Positions 38,704 to 50,572 of a stretch of DNA of 64,000 nt are shown here, piece by piece (position 1 is the stretch's first letter; the number at the start of each line of letters is the position of its first letter). The stretch is from the NCBI GenBank assembly GCA_002104945.1, contig MCFH01000034.1:434001-498000 (forward strand). Direction: 5' to 3'. A program made the position numbers and the translations under genes. Origin of the DNA: Piromyces finnis (lineage: Eukaryota > Neocallimastigomycota > Neocallimastigomycetes > Neocallimastigales > Neocallimastigaceae). Below the pieces are notes generated by a model that made no database searches, was not told the DNA's origin, and was given only the letters and a program-made list of their open reading frames with translations.

Positions 38704-40045
38704 ATGGAAAGTACAGATAAAAAATCTGAAACAGTACAAAAAAGTCCACAAGATTTCAAGGCAAAAGCATTAGCCTTTAAAAAAGCTTTCGTTAAATACT
38801 GTTATGAAAATAGAATTTTAGACGGTTCATTTACAGAACAAAATGTTGCTCTTATTTCCTATGCTTTAGGTATTGTTGGAGGTATTAGTTTTATTTTCAC
38901 ATTTAATAAAAAATATGGAAACTTTTTCGCTTTTGTTTTTTGGTTAGCTTTATACCATAATATGGAATTTGTTTCAACTGCTACTTTTAAAAGAGAAGTC
39001 TGTTCAATTGATTGTATGTAAAGTTAAAAATATATATATATATATATATTATTGTATTATTATTATTATTATGTAAAAAGCGTATATTCACCATTATTAT
39101 CATTATTACTTTTTTTATTTATAATATATATTTTTAGCCTATTTACTTAATCATAGTGATGCTTATCATTTAGCTATGGCTACTGGTATGATTGAATACT
39201 GGATAGAAAGACTTGTTTTTAAGAATGCTTCTTGGAAGGGTTTCAATATTTTTTCATTTATTGGTAAATATATACATATAAATATATATATTTATATATA
39301 TTCGTATTATCTTTTATTATTTAGAAAAAAAAATAGTTAATGGAAGGAAATGAGTATGAATTAATTTAATATTTTAATTTATTCATATTATATTATAGGA
39401 TTATTATTAGTCATTGCTGGTCAATATACAAGAACTGCTGGTATGTTTACTTGTAAATCTAATTTTTCACATGTTATTGAAGAAGAAAAACGTCCACAAC
39501 ATGTTTTAGTAAAGAATGGAATTTACAAGTAAGTAATAGTATATCTCCTCTTTTTTATTATATTCATACGATTTGGACTATACCTATTATAAGAAAGAAA
39601 GAAAAAAAAAATTATAAAACGACAACAAAATCAACAACAATAACAATAACAATATTAAAACATTATAAAAATATAAAATATAATAATAGATATTTAAGAC
39701 ATCCAGCATACACTGGTTTCTTCTACTGGGGTATTGGTACTCAATTATTATTAATGAACCCAATTTCAGTCATAGGTTACGCCGTTGTTCTTCACAAATT
39801 CTTCAAAGACAGAATAGCATATCCTTTTTTAGATAGATTTAAATATATAGAGTTTATGATGAATAATTATATAATTTTTTATTTTAAAAATTTTTATATA
39901 ACCTTAACTATATATATATATATTTATTTTTTTTTTTTTTGTTATGGAAAATACTTATGAGGAAAATACTCTTGTTGATTTCTTTGGTGACGAATATATC
40001 GAATATAGAAAAACAGCCAAGGTTTATATACCAGGAATTAATTAA
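38704..40045 (+). CDS. STE14/ICMT: Isoprenylcysteine carboxyl methyltransferase
   Basis: Five exons: 38704-39013, 39138-39263, 39399-39528, 39690-39818, 39955-40045; 786 nt, 261 aa. The C-terminal half is typical ICMT: TRTAGMFTCKSNFSHVIEEE, YLRHPAYTGFFYWGIGTQLL (RHP at 192-194), FFKDRIAYEEN, and DFFGDEYIEYRKTA near the end. The enzyme methylates the carboxyl group of prenylated C-terminal cysteines of Ras-like proteins and mating factors, using S-adenosylmethionine, in the ER membrane. Several membrane segments are present, and the length is close to yeast STE14. The first four exons use GT-AG introns; the fourth intron does not and fits a U12-type AT-AC intron. That join keeps the family spacing RI-4 aa-(N/I)(T/S)L exactly. 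Confidence 0.96.
39819..39954 (+). other. Putative U12-type AT-AC intron in ICMT
   Basis: The 136-nt intron starts ATATCCTTT, the full U12 donor consensus, contains ACCTTAACT (39901-39909) as a branch-site match, and ends AC. The exon junction GC + TTATGAGGAA gives A-Y-E-E in frame. No GT donor is available at this position. The branch site lies about 47 nt from the 3' end, longer than usual for U12 introns. Confidence 0.8.
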
Positions 40046-40686
40046 AATAAAATATCATTTATTATGTTAAAGTTTTAATGGTAAATGTAATAACCATTTA
40101 CTTTATCAGTTTTATAAATGATTCAATAACAAATTAAATTTTACATTAGAAAATAAAAACAAAAAAGAATAAAGTAATAAAATAAAAATAAAAAAAATAA
40201 TAATAGTAGAAACACATATAATACATATAATCATTATATTTAAAAACTAATTCAAATTAAAATAAATAAAATAATATATATTTAAATAATACAAAAATTT
40301 AAGATACACTTTATACTATATTTTATTTTCGAAATATCTATTGCGATTATTTGAAAAAGTATTGTTCATTTATTAAGTAATAAGTGATGAGAATTAATGA
40401 TGTATATACATTTTATTATATATTCTATTGTTTGAATAAAAAACTTTTTTTTTTTATCATAAATTATTGAATTAATTAAAATTGTATATATAATATTAGT
40501 TTTTCAAAAATATGAATATATATAATTTATTAAATTATAATTTAAATAGATATAGTCTTTGAAATAATATTTAAAATTTCTTATATTCCATTTTGGAATA
40601 TTAATAAAAACATGATTTTTTTTTTTTTTTAATTGAAATAGTAGGAATTCAATTTGATTCGCTTTGATATAAAAAAATTAATAAAT
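40046..40686. other. Convergent intergenic region ICMT / SF3A2
   Basis: No gene seen; AT-rich 3' flanks of two convergent genes. Confidence 0.5.
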
Positions 40687-41476
40687 TTATTTTTGAGCTC
40701 CATTGGCATATGGATTTAAAGGATTTGGAATATTATAATTTGTAGGTTGAACTACGGGTCTATCAGTTTTAAATAAGAATTGTAATGAATATTGTTTTGA
40801 ATCAGTATCCCAATGTGTCCAGAATTTACCTTCTAATTTATCAATTTCTTTACTTTGAACTTTAAATGCAATAGTTTCGTATGGTTCTGCTGCGAATAAT
40901 AAATATTGATGTTGTTTATTTGGTGCTTCAATATGTTGTTCATATGCTGACATAAAACGATAACGTGGTATTACATTTTCTGCAATTTCAGGATATTGAA
41001 TTTGGAAAAGAAGACCTAATTGTTTTGTAATTTGATCTCTTACTTTGGTTACTTTGTAACCTGGTCTACCAATTTTAACTGCAATCTTTTTAATTTGAAC
41101 TTTATTAGCAAGACTATTTTGAAGAGGTAAATTTTGATTTTGACTATTTTCTTGAGCATCTCTTGCTGCACGTCTAGCTAAATTAGTTTGATGCTTTTTA
41201 CCTTGAGTGTGAGCTAAATAACTACCTTCATTATTGTGAAGAGTTAAACAAAGTTTACATTCATAAGAACCTAAATGATTTTTCATAAACTATTATCATT
41301 ATTTTAATTTATTTATTTATTGTTATTGGTATTTTTTTTTAAGAGATGGTTTAATAAATGAATTGTAAATTGATTTCGAAATTTCATATTTATGTTTTTT
41401 ATCATATAAATATATATTCATGTATATTTAATAATTATATATAAATTATATTTAGATATTGATATTTGATATTTAA

Positions 41477-41507
<31 letters not shown>

Positions 41508-41697
41508 TTTTGTTTAAATTATATATGATAAAAAATGAAATCTTAATTTATTCAAAACTTACATATGGATCTTTTGCAAGATCGATAACTTCCAAAGCTA
41601 ACTTTCTTTGTCTTTCACGTCTATTAACATTAGTTTCACTACCTCCAGCAACACCAGCACTACCTGGTTTAGATCCAGCTCTATTTTGATAATCCAT
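40687..41697 (-). CDS. SF3A2: Splicing factor 3A subunit 2
   Basis: Two exons, 41697-41563 and 41289-40687; 738 nt, 245 aa. It starts MDYQNRAGSKPGSAGVAG, has the family's ERQRKLALEVIDLAKDPYF motif, then a matrin-type C2H2 zinc finger (YECKLCLTLHNNEGSYLAHT...KKHQTNL), and the SF3A2 core VKIGRPGYKVTK, IAENVIPRYRFMSAYEQ and LLFAAEPYETIAFKVQ. It belongs to the SF3a complex of U2 snRNP and acts in branch-site recognition. The human protein has a long Pro-rich tail; this one stops soon after the core, as in yeast PRP11. It is divergent to the FCP1-like gene across a 1.2-kb gap. Confidence 0.97.
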
Positions 41698-42925
41698 TAC
41701 TTTATTTTATATTTAAAATTGATGAGATAATAAAAAGTGAATTTTTATACCAACAATTTAATAATTTTTTTTTATTATTATTACCTATATAAATTTTCTG
41801 TATATCCTTAACACTTAAAAAAAAAAAATAAATAATTATGGTTTTGTCTTTTAATTTTATTGGATATTAAATATTTATTTTAAATGGATGATATAAATAA
41901 ATAAATAAATAAATAAGTAAATAAATAGATAAATAGATAAATAAATAAATAGACAAATAAATAAATAGATAGATAAATAAATAAATAAGTAAATAAATAA
42001 ATAAATAAATAAGTAAATAAATAGATAAATAAATAAATTAACAGTTTTCAATTTTAATAAAAAGTATAAAAGTAATTAACTGATTATTAATAGTATTAAT
42101 AGTGTATTATAGTTTTTATAGCCTATATATTATTGTAAATGATAAATTGTGTTATAATGAGTTTTACCTTTCTTTGATACATCAAAAAAAATAGAATTAC
42201 ACTTCTTTATTTAAATTAATACTATATATTCATTTATATATATTAATAATATTTATTTAAAATAATATTATATATACATTTATATATTTTAATTATGATA
42301 TATACAATAATTAAAATTTTTTAATATACAATTATAAAAAAAAAAAAATTTTTTTAATATATAAAGGTGTAAATTTAATTTTAAAACAAATATTTTCCAT
42401 AGTTTAAGAAAACTTATATTCTACAAAGAAAAGTTTTTTTCCACTTTTAATTCATAGCACTTTCTAACCGCATTGTATTATTTGTATCTATTATATATAA
42501 TTCTAGATATTTTTATATATAATAAATATTTAGATTAATATAAATACTAATTTATTACTACAACCATATAACAAAGTAATCCATATGATGATTAATACAC
42601 CAATATCAAATTAATATTTATATTCATAATAATACTAAAATATAAAGGAAACAAATAAAATATTACAAATTAAAACAATTTAATATATAAATTATTATCT
42701 TATTAAAACATATTCAAAAAAAAATTAATGTTAAAAGGAAAACCAAAAAAAATTAAATAATTACTTATAATATTATAATATTTTTTTTTTATTAAAAAAG
42801 AAATTAAAACATTTTAAACAATAATAATTTAAAGATAATTTAATATTTAATTTTAGTAAATTTAAAATAGAAATTTATATTAAATTATTCTGTCCAAGAG
42901 TTCAGAGATTTTTTTAAAAAAAAAA
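41698..42925. other. Divergent intergenic region SF3A2 / FCP1-like
   Basis: No gene seen. It includes a 150-bp TAAA-type array (41884-42037) and otherwise AT-rich promoter DNA for both genes. Confidence 0.5.
41884..42037. repeat. TAAA tetranucleotide array with TAGA/TAAG variants
   Basis: About 38 units of AAAT with interspersed GATA, GTAA and GACA variants, typical of a decaying microsatellite. Confidence 0.9.
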
Positions 42926-45442
42926 ATGAATTATAATCAGTGGAATAATAATACAAATTCACCAATAGTGCAAGCATTTCAAGCTGGCCTATATTCTGTT
43001 CTATCTCTTACACCACCCTCTACTGAAATAAATGATATGTTAATTAGTAGAAATTCACCTGATTCGCAATTGCTATCCTGGAAACCTGTTTTTATAACAC
43101 CAGATAATGAACAAGTATCATTATCTTTGGAACATTTCTTCCCAACTTCCTTACCTTATGATTGTTGTTTTGTGTTACCAGAAAAATTTAAAATTGATTG
43201 TACACTTTCTCGGTGAGTTTTTAATTCAGTTTATATGGAAATCAATTGATAATTGTTAAATTTCTAGTAATTTGATATACATATATATTACAATAATAAT
43301 TAAAAAACTTTAATATTATCAATATATGTCTTTTATAAATTACGACAAAAATAATTACAATATAATTTATTAATAAAATATATTAATGAATATTCATTTC
43401 TAAATTTATATATTTCAAACAAAATGCTAGTTCATACTATAATATAATAAAAGAATGTGCAAATAACCATCATCCATTTGTTTTTAATTACCCACAACCA
43501 CCAATGCAAGATATTTTTTTCGCAGAATGTGCAAGAATGAAACAAGTAATTTAATAAAATTTAAAGATATTTTCGGATAATAATATATATATATTTTTTT
43601 TAAAAAAAAAAAGAAAAGAAATTCAGCGTAGTAACGGTAATTATTTTAATATTGTAGAGTGTTGTTATAACAAATATTAAAGAAAAAAACAGTGATACAA
43701 CCTGGGAATTACATTTGAAACCTGTAACCTATTTTTTCCACATTTTATTTTATATAGAGAATTAAATTTTACATAGACATTTTAAAAATATAATTATTAA
43801 TTTTTTTTTTTTTAAAATAATACACATAAATTTTTGATATTATTATAAAGACTGTAAAGGAAGGGTAATTATAAAATTCTATAGAAATATAAAATATAAC
43901 TTTACATATATAGGAAACGAAACAAAACAAAATAAAATTAAATATATAATAGTAATAATTTTTATTTTTATTTTTATTTTATATTTATATATATATATAA
44001 AATTAAAGCTTAATTTTTGGTTATATTTGTAAACCAGGTAATTTAATTTGAAGGATAAAAAATTAAATAAAGGGAACCATTAATAAAATAATTAAATAAT
44101 TTTATTTATATTTTTACAATATTATAATAATATAAAGACCATTTATATAGAAAAGTTGCGGAAAAAGTTGATAATTTAATGGAAAGAAGAAAATTACCGT
44201 TAGTTTTAGATTTAGATGATACCCTTGTAAAATATTTTCCAGATCCAGAGATAATAGAATATGAAAGTAAGTTCATTTAATATAAATATATAAAAGAACA
44301 AAAAATTAAATATATTATTATATATGACCTATTTTAAAAATAGAAAAAGCACCTCATAGAGTAAAAACTTTAAAAGATGGTAGAAAAATTGTATTGGTAG
44401 AAAAAGTTCATGAATTTTTAGATTGGGCACAAAGATTCTTTGAAATAAGGTAAGTAAAATAAAAATCAATTCACGATTCATTTTTTTTTTTTTTTTTCCT
44501 GCATCCCATTATATTGATCGAAATTTAAATTTATTTTATATTAAATATATGTATAACTATTTATTTTTTTTTATTTTTTATAGCATATGTACTATTGGAG
44601 ATCAAAATTATATGGAAATGGTAATAATAAAAAATATATTATACAAGTTTTTTAAAATTTTTTTTTTTTTGAAAAAGATAGCATTGTGAATTAATGGTAT
44701 ATCATGTTTTAATTAGATACTTCAAATTCTTGATCCAAATCATACAAGAATTTTAGGGCAAAAATACAGTGCAAGATATGAATATGAAAATATATTACGA
44801 TCAGCTAATCGTCAAAGGCCAGCAAAAGATCTCGGTTCTTTATTCTCATTTTGTTTAACGAGAAATGAAAATAGAAATCAACCTGGTACTGGAAATGCAC
44901 TTCCATTAATTTTAGATGATAATATTACTGCATGGCCAATAGAACAACATGATAATATTATTGTAGTAAGAGAAACTCGTAATTCACCGTTATGGAATGT
45001 ATCTCTATTCCCAGTAGTACAAAATACACTACAGAATGTATATAATTCTTTTTTTAAACAATTAGATAATTATAGTTCAGGACAAACTAAGGTATTCCCA
45101 TCCTGTGTAAGATGTTATAAAGAATTTTTAAGATGGGAACTTTCACAAAAGATATCCGAACCTTATGGTCTATATCCAATAAAAAGTAATCTTCCACCAT
45201 CAACATCAGCTCCAGCTTCTGCTGTACAACCTCCACCTTCCTATTTTGCCCCGCCTGGTCAACCATTAATAACACCAACACAACCACCTAATACTATACC
45301 ACCAAATCAACCACCACCAGCACAATCTATATTTCCTCAACAACTTCCAAAAAATATTCAAGGTCCAATAAATAATAAGAAAGCACCATTTAACCAACCT
45401 ATAGCACAGTCAACAACACAACCTATATCAAGGATTGGTTAA
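42926..45442 (+). CDS. FCP1/SCP-type HAD phosphatase (CTD phosphatase-like)
   Basis: Eight exons: 42926-43212, 43431-43545, 43658-43723, 43851-43864 (14 nt), 44151-44266, 44344-44449, 44584-44620, 44717-45442; 1467 nt, 488 aa. The catalytic DxDxT motif is D181-L-D183-D-T185 in KLPLVLDLDDTLVKYF. CTIGDQNYMEMILQILDPN supplies the second motif region, and LILDDNITAWP is the acidic motif of FCP1-like enzymes. These phosphatases remove phosphate from Ser residues of proteins such as the RNA polymerase II tail. No BRCT domain is visible; the C-terminus is Pro/Gln-rich and disordered. The N-terminal 160 residues are unassigned. The exact substrate is unknown. Confidence 0.87.
43851..43864 (+). other. 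14-nt microexon of the FCP1-like gene
   Basis: ACTGTAAAGGAAGG lies between acceptor TTATAAAG and donor GTAATT. The preceding exon ends in phase 0, and the next exon (after TATATAG) needs two extra bases; only this exon closes the frame, giving P-TVKEG-KVAEKV. No other flanked segment I tried in the 430-nt interval does so without a stop. Confidence 0.7.
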
Positions 45443-46223
45443 AAATAAAAAAAAAAAAGGAAATATATATTTTTTAAGTTACTCATTATTGCTTATTGAG
45501 TATTTATTTATTTATTTATTTATTTATTTATTCTGTTTATATATATATATGTTTATATTTATATATATATTTGTAATCTTGTTTTTTAATTTTTTTTATT
45601 TTTTAAAAAAAAAGGAAATAAAAAAAGTATCGAAAAAGAAATAAGAGATATTATATAAGGAAAAAACCAGCCAAAAAAATATAAAGCATATATTTATCAA
45701 TTATTATTATGAAAATATTTACAGTATATCCTAATACTTGAAATATTTTTAAGAATAATAATATACATCTTTTTTATTTATTTATTTTAGTTATAAAATT
45801 ATGTTTTAAACAATCAATTTATTTATTTTTCTTCATCATAAAATATATACATATATATGTAATATACATAGCAATTTTATTTTATTTTGTTTTTATTTTT
45901 TATTTTTAGTCTTTGAAATCGTAATACCTATTTATTTAAATAAAAGTGAAATTAAAAAAAAATTAAACTTTTGACTTGTTTTCATTCTTTTTTTTTTTTT
46001 TTTCCCCTTTTTCTTTATCTTCTTTCTCATTTTCTTTTTTCCTATTTGTTTTTGGTATTAATTTTAATCATTTGGTGGAGGTAGGAGGAGGAGGATACAT
46101 TACAAAAAAAAAAAAAAAATTTTTTTTTTTAATAATTAATTTAAAAAAATAAAAGAAAAATTAATTTTATGAAATTATTGAAATAAATATACTTTTCTTT
46201 TTTTTTCATTATATTGAACAGAA
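45443..46223. other. Intergenic between FCP1-like and CTNNBL1
   Basis: Both genes read rightward. No gene seen. TTTA repeats occur at about 45500-45530; a pyrimidine-rich stretch at 45985-46060 precedes the CTNNBL1 start. Confidence 0.5.
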
Positions 46224-49200
46224 ATGGATATTAATAGTTTATTTAAAGTAATAATAATAATAATAATACTTTTTTTATATCGTAAAAGTCTTTAATATAT
46301 ATATTTTTTTAATAAGAATTAAGAATAATAAAATAATAGTAATATTAACTAATTATATTATTAAAATTTTTAAATACATTTGTCAATTTAAAAAGACTCC
46401 AGGCAATACTTCAATAAGTAAAAGAAAACTTGTAAGCCTTCAAATAATAAAATATAATATATTTAATATAATATTATATAAAGCAATATTATTATAATAA
46501 CGACCTGAAAAAAATAATTATTCATTTTATTATATTTTAATATCAAAATTTTAAATGTTATACCTATATACATATATTATCCATGATTCATAATATAACA
46601 TTTAAATGGACGATTATATTTTACATCTTAAAAACAAATTTCAAATTAAAATTATTTAATAAAATAAATGATTATAATAATAATAATAAAATAATAATAA
46701 TACTATATCAATATTAAGGGTACACTATCTGATTCCAAAATCATGAAACATTTCTATCATGATTCTGGTTCGATAGAAGATTTTGAAATTGGTGGACCTT
46801 CCTCCAAAAGAAAAAAGGTTACTGAAGAAGAGGTTGAACAAGAAGATGAAAGTTTTTATGCCGATGGTTTAACAGAACAACAACGTGAAATTTATGATAT
46901 TATCGATCAAGTAGAAGATGTATATATAACAAATTTCTTTCTTTTTTTTTTTTGGAATCAATATTTTTAAATTTTTATTATTATTATTTTATATATAAAT
47001 TAAAGTGATAATAATTATAATTTAACAATCAAATAATATATATATATTTAATATAATAACGATTTGTAACTACAGGAACCAAATACTATTGATATTAATA
47101 CTTTTAAAAAAATGATTTTGAAATTCGAAAAAGTACTATCAAAAAATCAACAATTAAGAATGAAATATGCTGATGACCCATTAAAGTACATTTCAATTTT
47201 CTTTATTAAACATAGTTCTACGAATTTATGTCTTTTTTTTTTTTATTTATTTACCAAAATAATTCAAAAAATTTCAATTATTAAATTTTGAAATCTATTT
47301 TTATAAATTAGTCATTTACATTAAAATAATATCTATATCTTTTTTTTTTTTATTATTATTATATATAATATTAATATTTTTTTTAAAAAAAATTAACACT
47401 ACCACCATAACAATAATGATAACGATAATTATTTTAAGATTTATGGATTCAGAAGCAGACCTTGATGAAGAAATAAAACATATGATGTCAGCCAGTACTA
47501 CTCCACAATTTTATCCAAAATTAATTGAATTAGACACAGTAAAATCAATTCTTTCTTTATTAACTCATGAAAACACCGATATATCAATTGCATGTATTGA
47601 TTTAATTAATGAATTAACAGATGAAGATGTTTTAGGTGAAATTGATGAAGAAGGTGAAGCAGGTTTAAGAGCTTTAGTCAATCATATGGTAAATATAATG
47701 TCACGATCTCTATTTGCATAAAGGATTTATTAAGAAAAAAAAATATATTATTATTAGCTTTTATTTATTTTTATTTTTTTTTTTTAAAAAAAAAAAAATG
47801 ATAGGTTGAACAACAAACTTTTGAATTATTAGTTTCAAATTTAAATAGATTAAAAGAAACACAAGATGAAGATAAGCAAGGTGTTTTTAATACATTAAGT
47901 AAGTAAATTATAAAGGATATGGGTCATTCCAAGTTTGATGAATATACATATTAATGTATAATTAAATTTTATTGATTAATTAAAAAAAAAAAAAAAAAAA
48001 AAAAAAATTCAATTTTATTTAACTCAATTCTAGGTATATTTGAAAATTTCATATCTATTGAACCAAAATTAGCTGAAACTTTAGTTGAAAAAACAAACAT
48101 TTTAGAATGGATTATTAATCGTATTTCTAAAAAAGAATTTGATTCTAATAAACAATATTGTAGTGAAATATTAGCTATTCTATTACAAAATAGTTCAGGT
48201 AAATATGGAAAAGACAAGCATGACTTCATTTTTTTTAACGATGATATTTAATATAAAATTTAATACATTTTTTTTTTAAAAAAAAAAAAATCAATTCTTT
48301 ATTTGCCTATCTATAAATATAAAAATAGCCAACAGAATAAAATTCTGTGAATTAGATGGTGTTATTTGTTTATTAAAAGCCTTATCGGTAAGACTATAAT
48401 ACGTTAAATCATCATAAATAATGATAAAAAAAATTATAATAAAATATCCAATTTGTAGAATTAAATCATATTATTATTCTCAAGATCCTCAAAATTACAA
48501 GTTAATAAAAATAAATTATAAAATATTTTTTTTCTTTTATAAAAAAAAAAAGGTGTATAAAAGAAGAGATCCAGAAGATAGTGAAGAAATTGAAATGATG
48601 GAAAACTTTTTTGATGCTTTATGTTCTGCCTTGATTGAAAACAAAGTAAAAGAAAGCTTTTTAAAGGATGAAGGAATAGAACTTATGCTTTTAATGATAA
48701 AGTAAATATTTTTTTTTAAAAAAAAAAAAAAAAAAAAGAAAATAAAAAAAAATTCAAATATAAATAGATACGTTTTATATAAATTCATTAATTCATTATA
48801 TATGTATGTATATATTATATATATATATATTGGTTATTATTTTTATGAAAATAAAAAATTTCATAGAGAAAAGAATATGTCAAGAATGAGAGCCGTTAAA
48901 GTCATAGATTATACCTTAACTGGTGATACCACAATGTATTGTGAATATTTTATTGAAATTCATGGATTAAAATCTTTATTTGCTGCCTTTATGGGTAAAG
49001 GTGTTAAAAAGATGAAAAAATCTTATGATAAACAATATTCTGAATCTGAAGAAATAGGTAAAATTTTAAAAAAAAAAAAAAAAATTTTTTTTTTATTATT
49101 ATAAAGTAAATAACTATACTATCTATTTTAATAATGATCCATTTCAAACTTATTTATCTATTCATTTATGCCTATTGTATCTATGATTTATATTTATATT

Positions 49201-49888
49201 TATATTTATATTTATATTTATATTTATATTTATATTTATATTTATATTTATATTTATATTTATATTTATATTTATATTTATATTTATATTTATATTTATA
49301 TTTATATTATTTTAATGATGATGATACTGTTCATTTATTAGAACATTGTATATCCATTATAAGTTGGTTATTTAAAAAAGTTAATTCCATGAAATATTTA
49401 GAACGTTTAGTGAGTAAATTTGTAGAAAATGATTTTGAAAAAATTGCTCGTATGATAGAACTTTATCTTCAATATAAAGAAAAAATAGACAAGGAAGAAA
49501 GAGCCATTGAAAAAGAAGCTGAAGTAAACTATAAAATCCAACTATAATTTCTAATCAATTCCCTATACCATTATTTTATTATTGGGGAAAAAAAAATAAT
49601 AATAATATTCTAATATAATATAAATATATATATTTATAATACATTATTAATTTCAAATATAAATTTATTTAAAAAAAAAAAATAAATGAATAGGAAATAA
49701 TAAAAGAATATGGAGAATTAAGCGAAGAAGATGAAGATATGTTTTATTTAAGACGTATGGATTCTGGTTTATTAACCTATCAATTAATATCACATATTAT
49801 TGGACATCTTTGTATATTTAAAGAAATACCTGTAAGTCTTTTATAATATATCATTTTATAATGAGTAAATTTTAATTTTAATGAATAA

Positions 49889-49919
<31 letters not shown>

Positions 49920-50088
49920 ATAATAATGATAGATCAAAGAAAGAATTGTTATGTTATTAAAGAGAAATAAATTAAATTTAGAAGATGTAAAATCAGTGAT
50001 TGAAGAGTATAAAGATAATTTAGGGGATACCAAAGATTCTGATATTGTTGAAAAACAAGAAATTATAAAAATTCTGGAATTAATGTAG
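46224..50088 (+). CDS. CTNNBL1: Beta-catenin-like protein 1 (spliceosome armadillo protein)
   Basis: Thirteen exons: 46224-46247, 46396-46431, 46719-46919, 47076-47185, 47439-47688, 47805-47898, 48034-48198, 48329-48387, 48553-48701, 48867-49057, 49342-49523, 49694-49831, 49933-50088; 1755 nt, 584 aa (human 563). It is collinear with human CTNNBL1: MDINSLF start, FKKMILKFEK, KFMDSEADLDEEI, HENTDISIACIDLINELTD, QYCSEILAILLQ, RRDPEDSEEIEMMENFFDAL, LRRMDSGLLTYQL. It is an armadillo-repeat protein associated with the PRP19/CDC5L complex. The first two exons (8 and 12 codons) were placed by phase and by the human N-terminal pattern. Exon 11 begins at 49342 (E-E-I-E-H), not earlier; the preceding intron carries a TTTATA array. 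Confidence 0.95.
49186..49307. repeat. TTTATA hexanucleotide array in CTNNBL1 intron 10
   Basis: About twenty TTTATA units with no interruption, immediately upstream of exon 11. Its in-frame translation (LY repeats) is not coding, because the conserved junction uses the acceptor TTATTAG at 49335-49341. Confidence 0.95.
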
Positions 50089-50572
50089 TTTTTTTTTTTT
50101 TTATTATTATTATTATTATTTATTATAATTTTTTTAATTATTATTTTAATTTTATTAAAACAATATATATATAAAAGTAAATAAATAAAACAATAAATAA
50201 TTATATATGTATATAATTAAAAAAAAAAAAAACTCTTTTTTTCATTTTTAATCTAAAATAATAATTTAAATAAAAACTTGAATATTTAAATAATAAATTT
50301 TTTTATTTTTTTTTTCTATAGTAAAAAGTAATTAAAAGACAATTTTTAAAAAATATATATATTTATTTATTTATATACAACACATATAAAATACACTATA
50401 TATAATATATAATAGATTACAAATAAAAAAAAAAAATTAAAATTCTATAACGATTAAATATTAATAAAAAGGAAATATATATATAATAAATAGCTTTTAT
50501 AATATCTATCTATCTATATATACATAAAGGTATGATCTATGAATTATTATTTAAAATTGTTTTTTTTTTTTT
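50089..50572. other. Convergent intergenic region
   Basis: 3' flanks of CTNNBL1 (+) and the coiled-coil gene (-). No gene seen. Confidence 0.5.

Noticed and set aside
39819-39954. GC-AG intron (GCATAT...TTATGAG) as an alternative in ICMT
   Set aside because: It removes two residues from a length-conserved segment and the donor lacks consensus beyond GC; the AT-AC model fits better.
49134-49341. Open frame of LY repeats plus DDDTVHLL fused to CTNNBL1 exon 11
   Set aside because: The conserved family junction and splice phase use the acceptor at 49340-49341; the upstream frame is intronic repeat.
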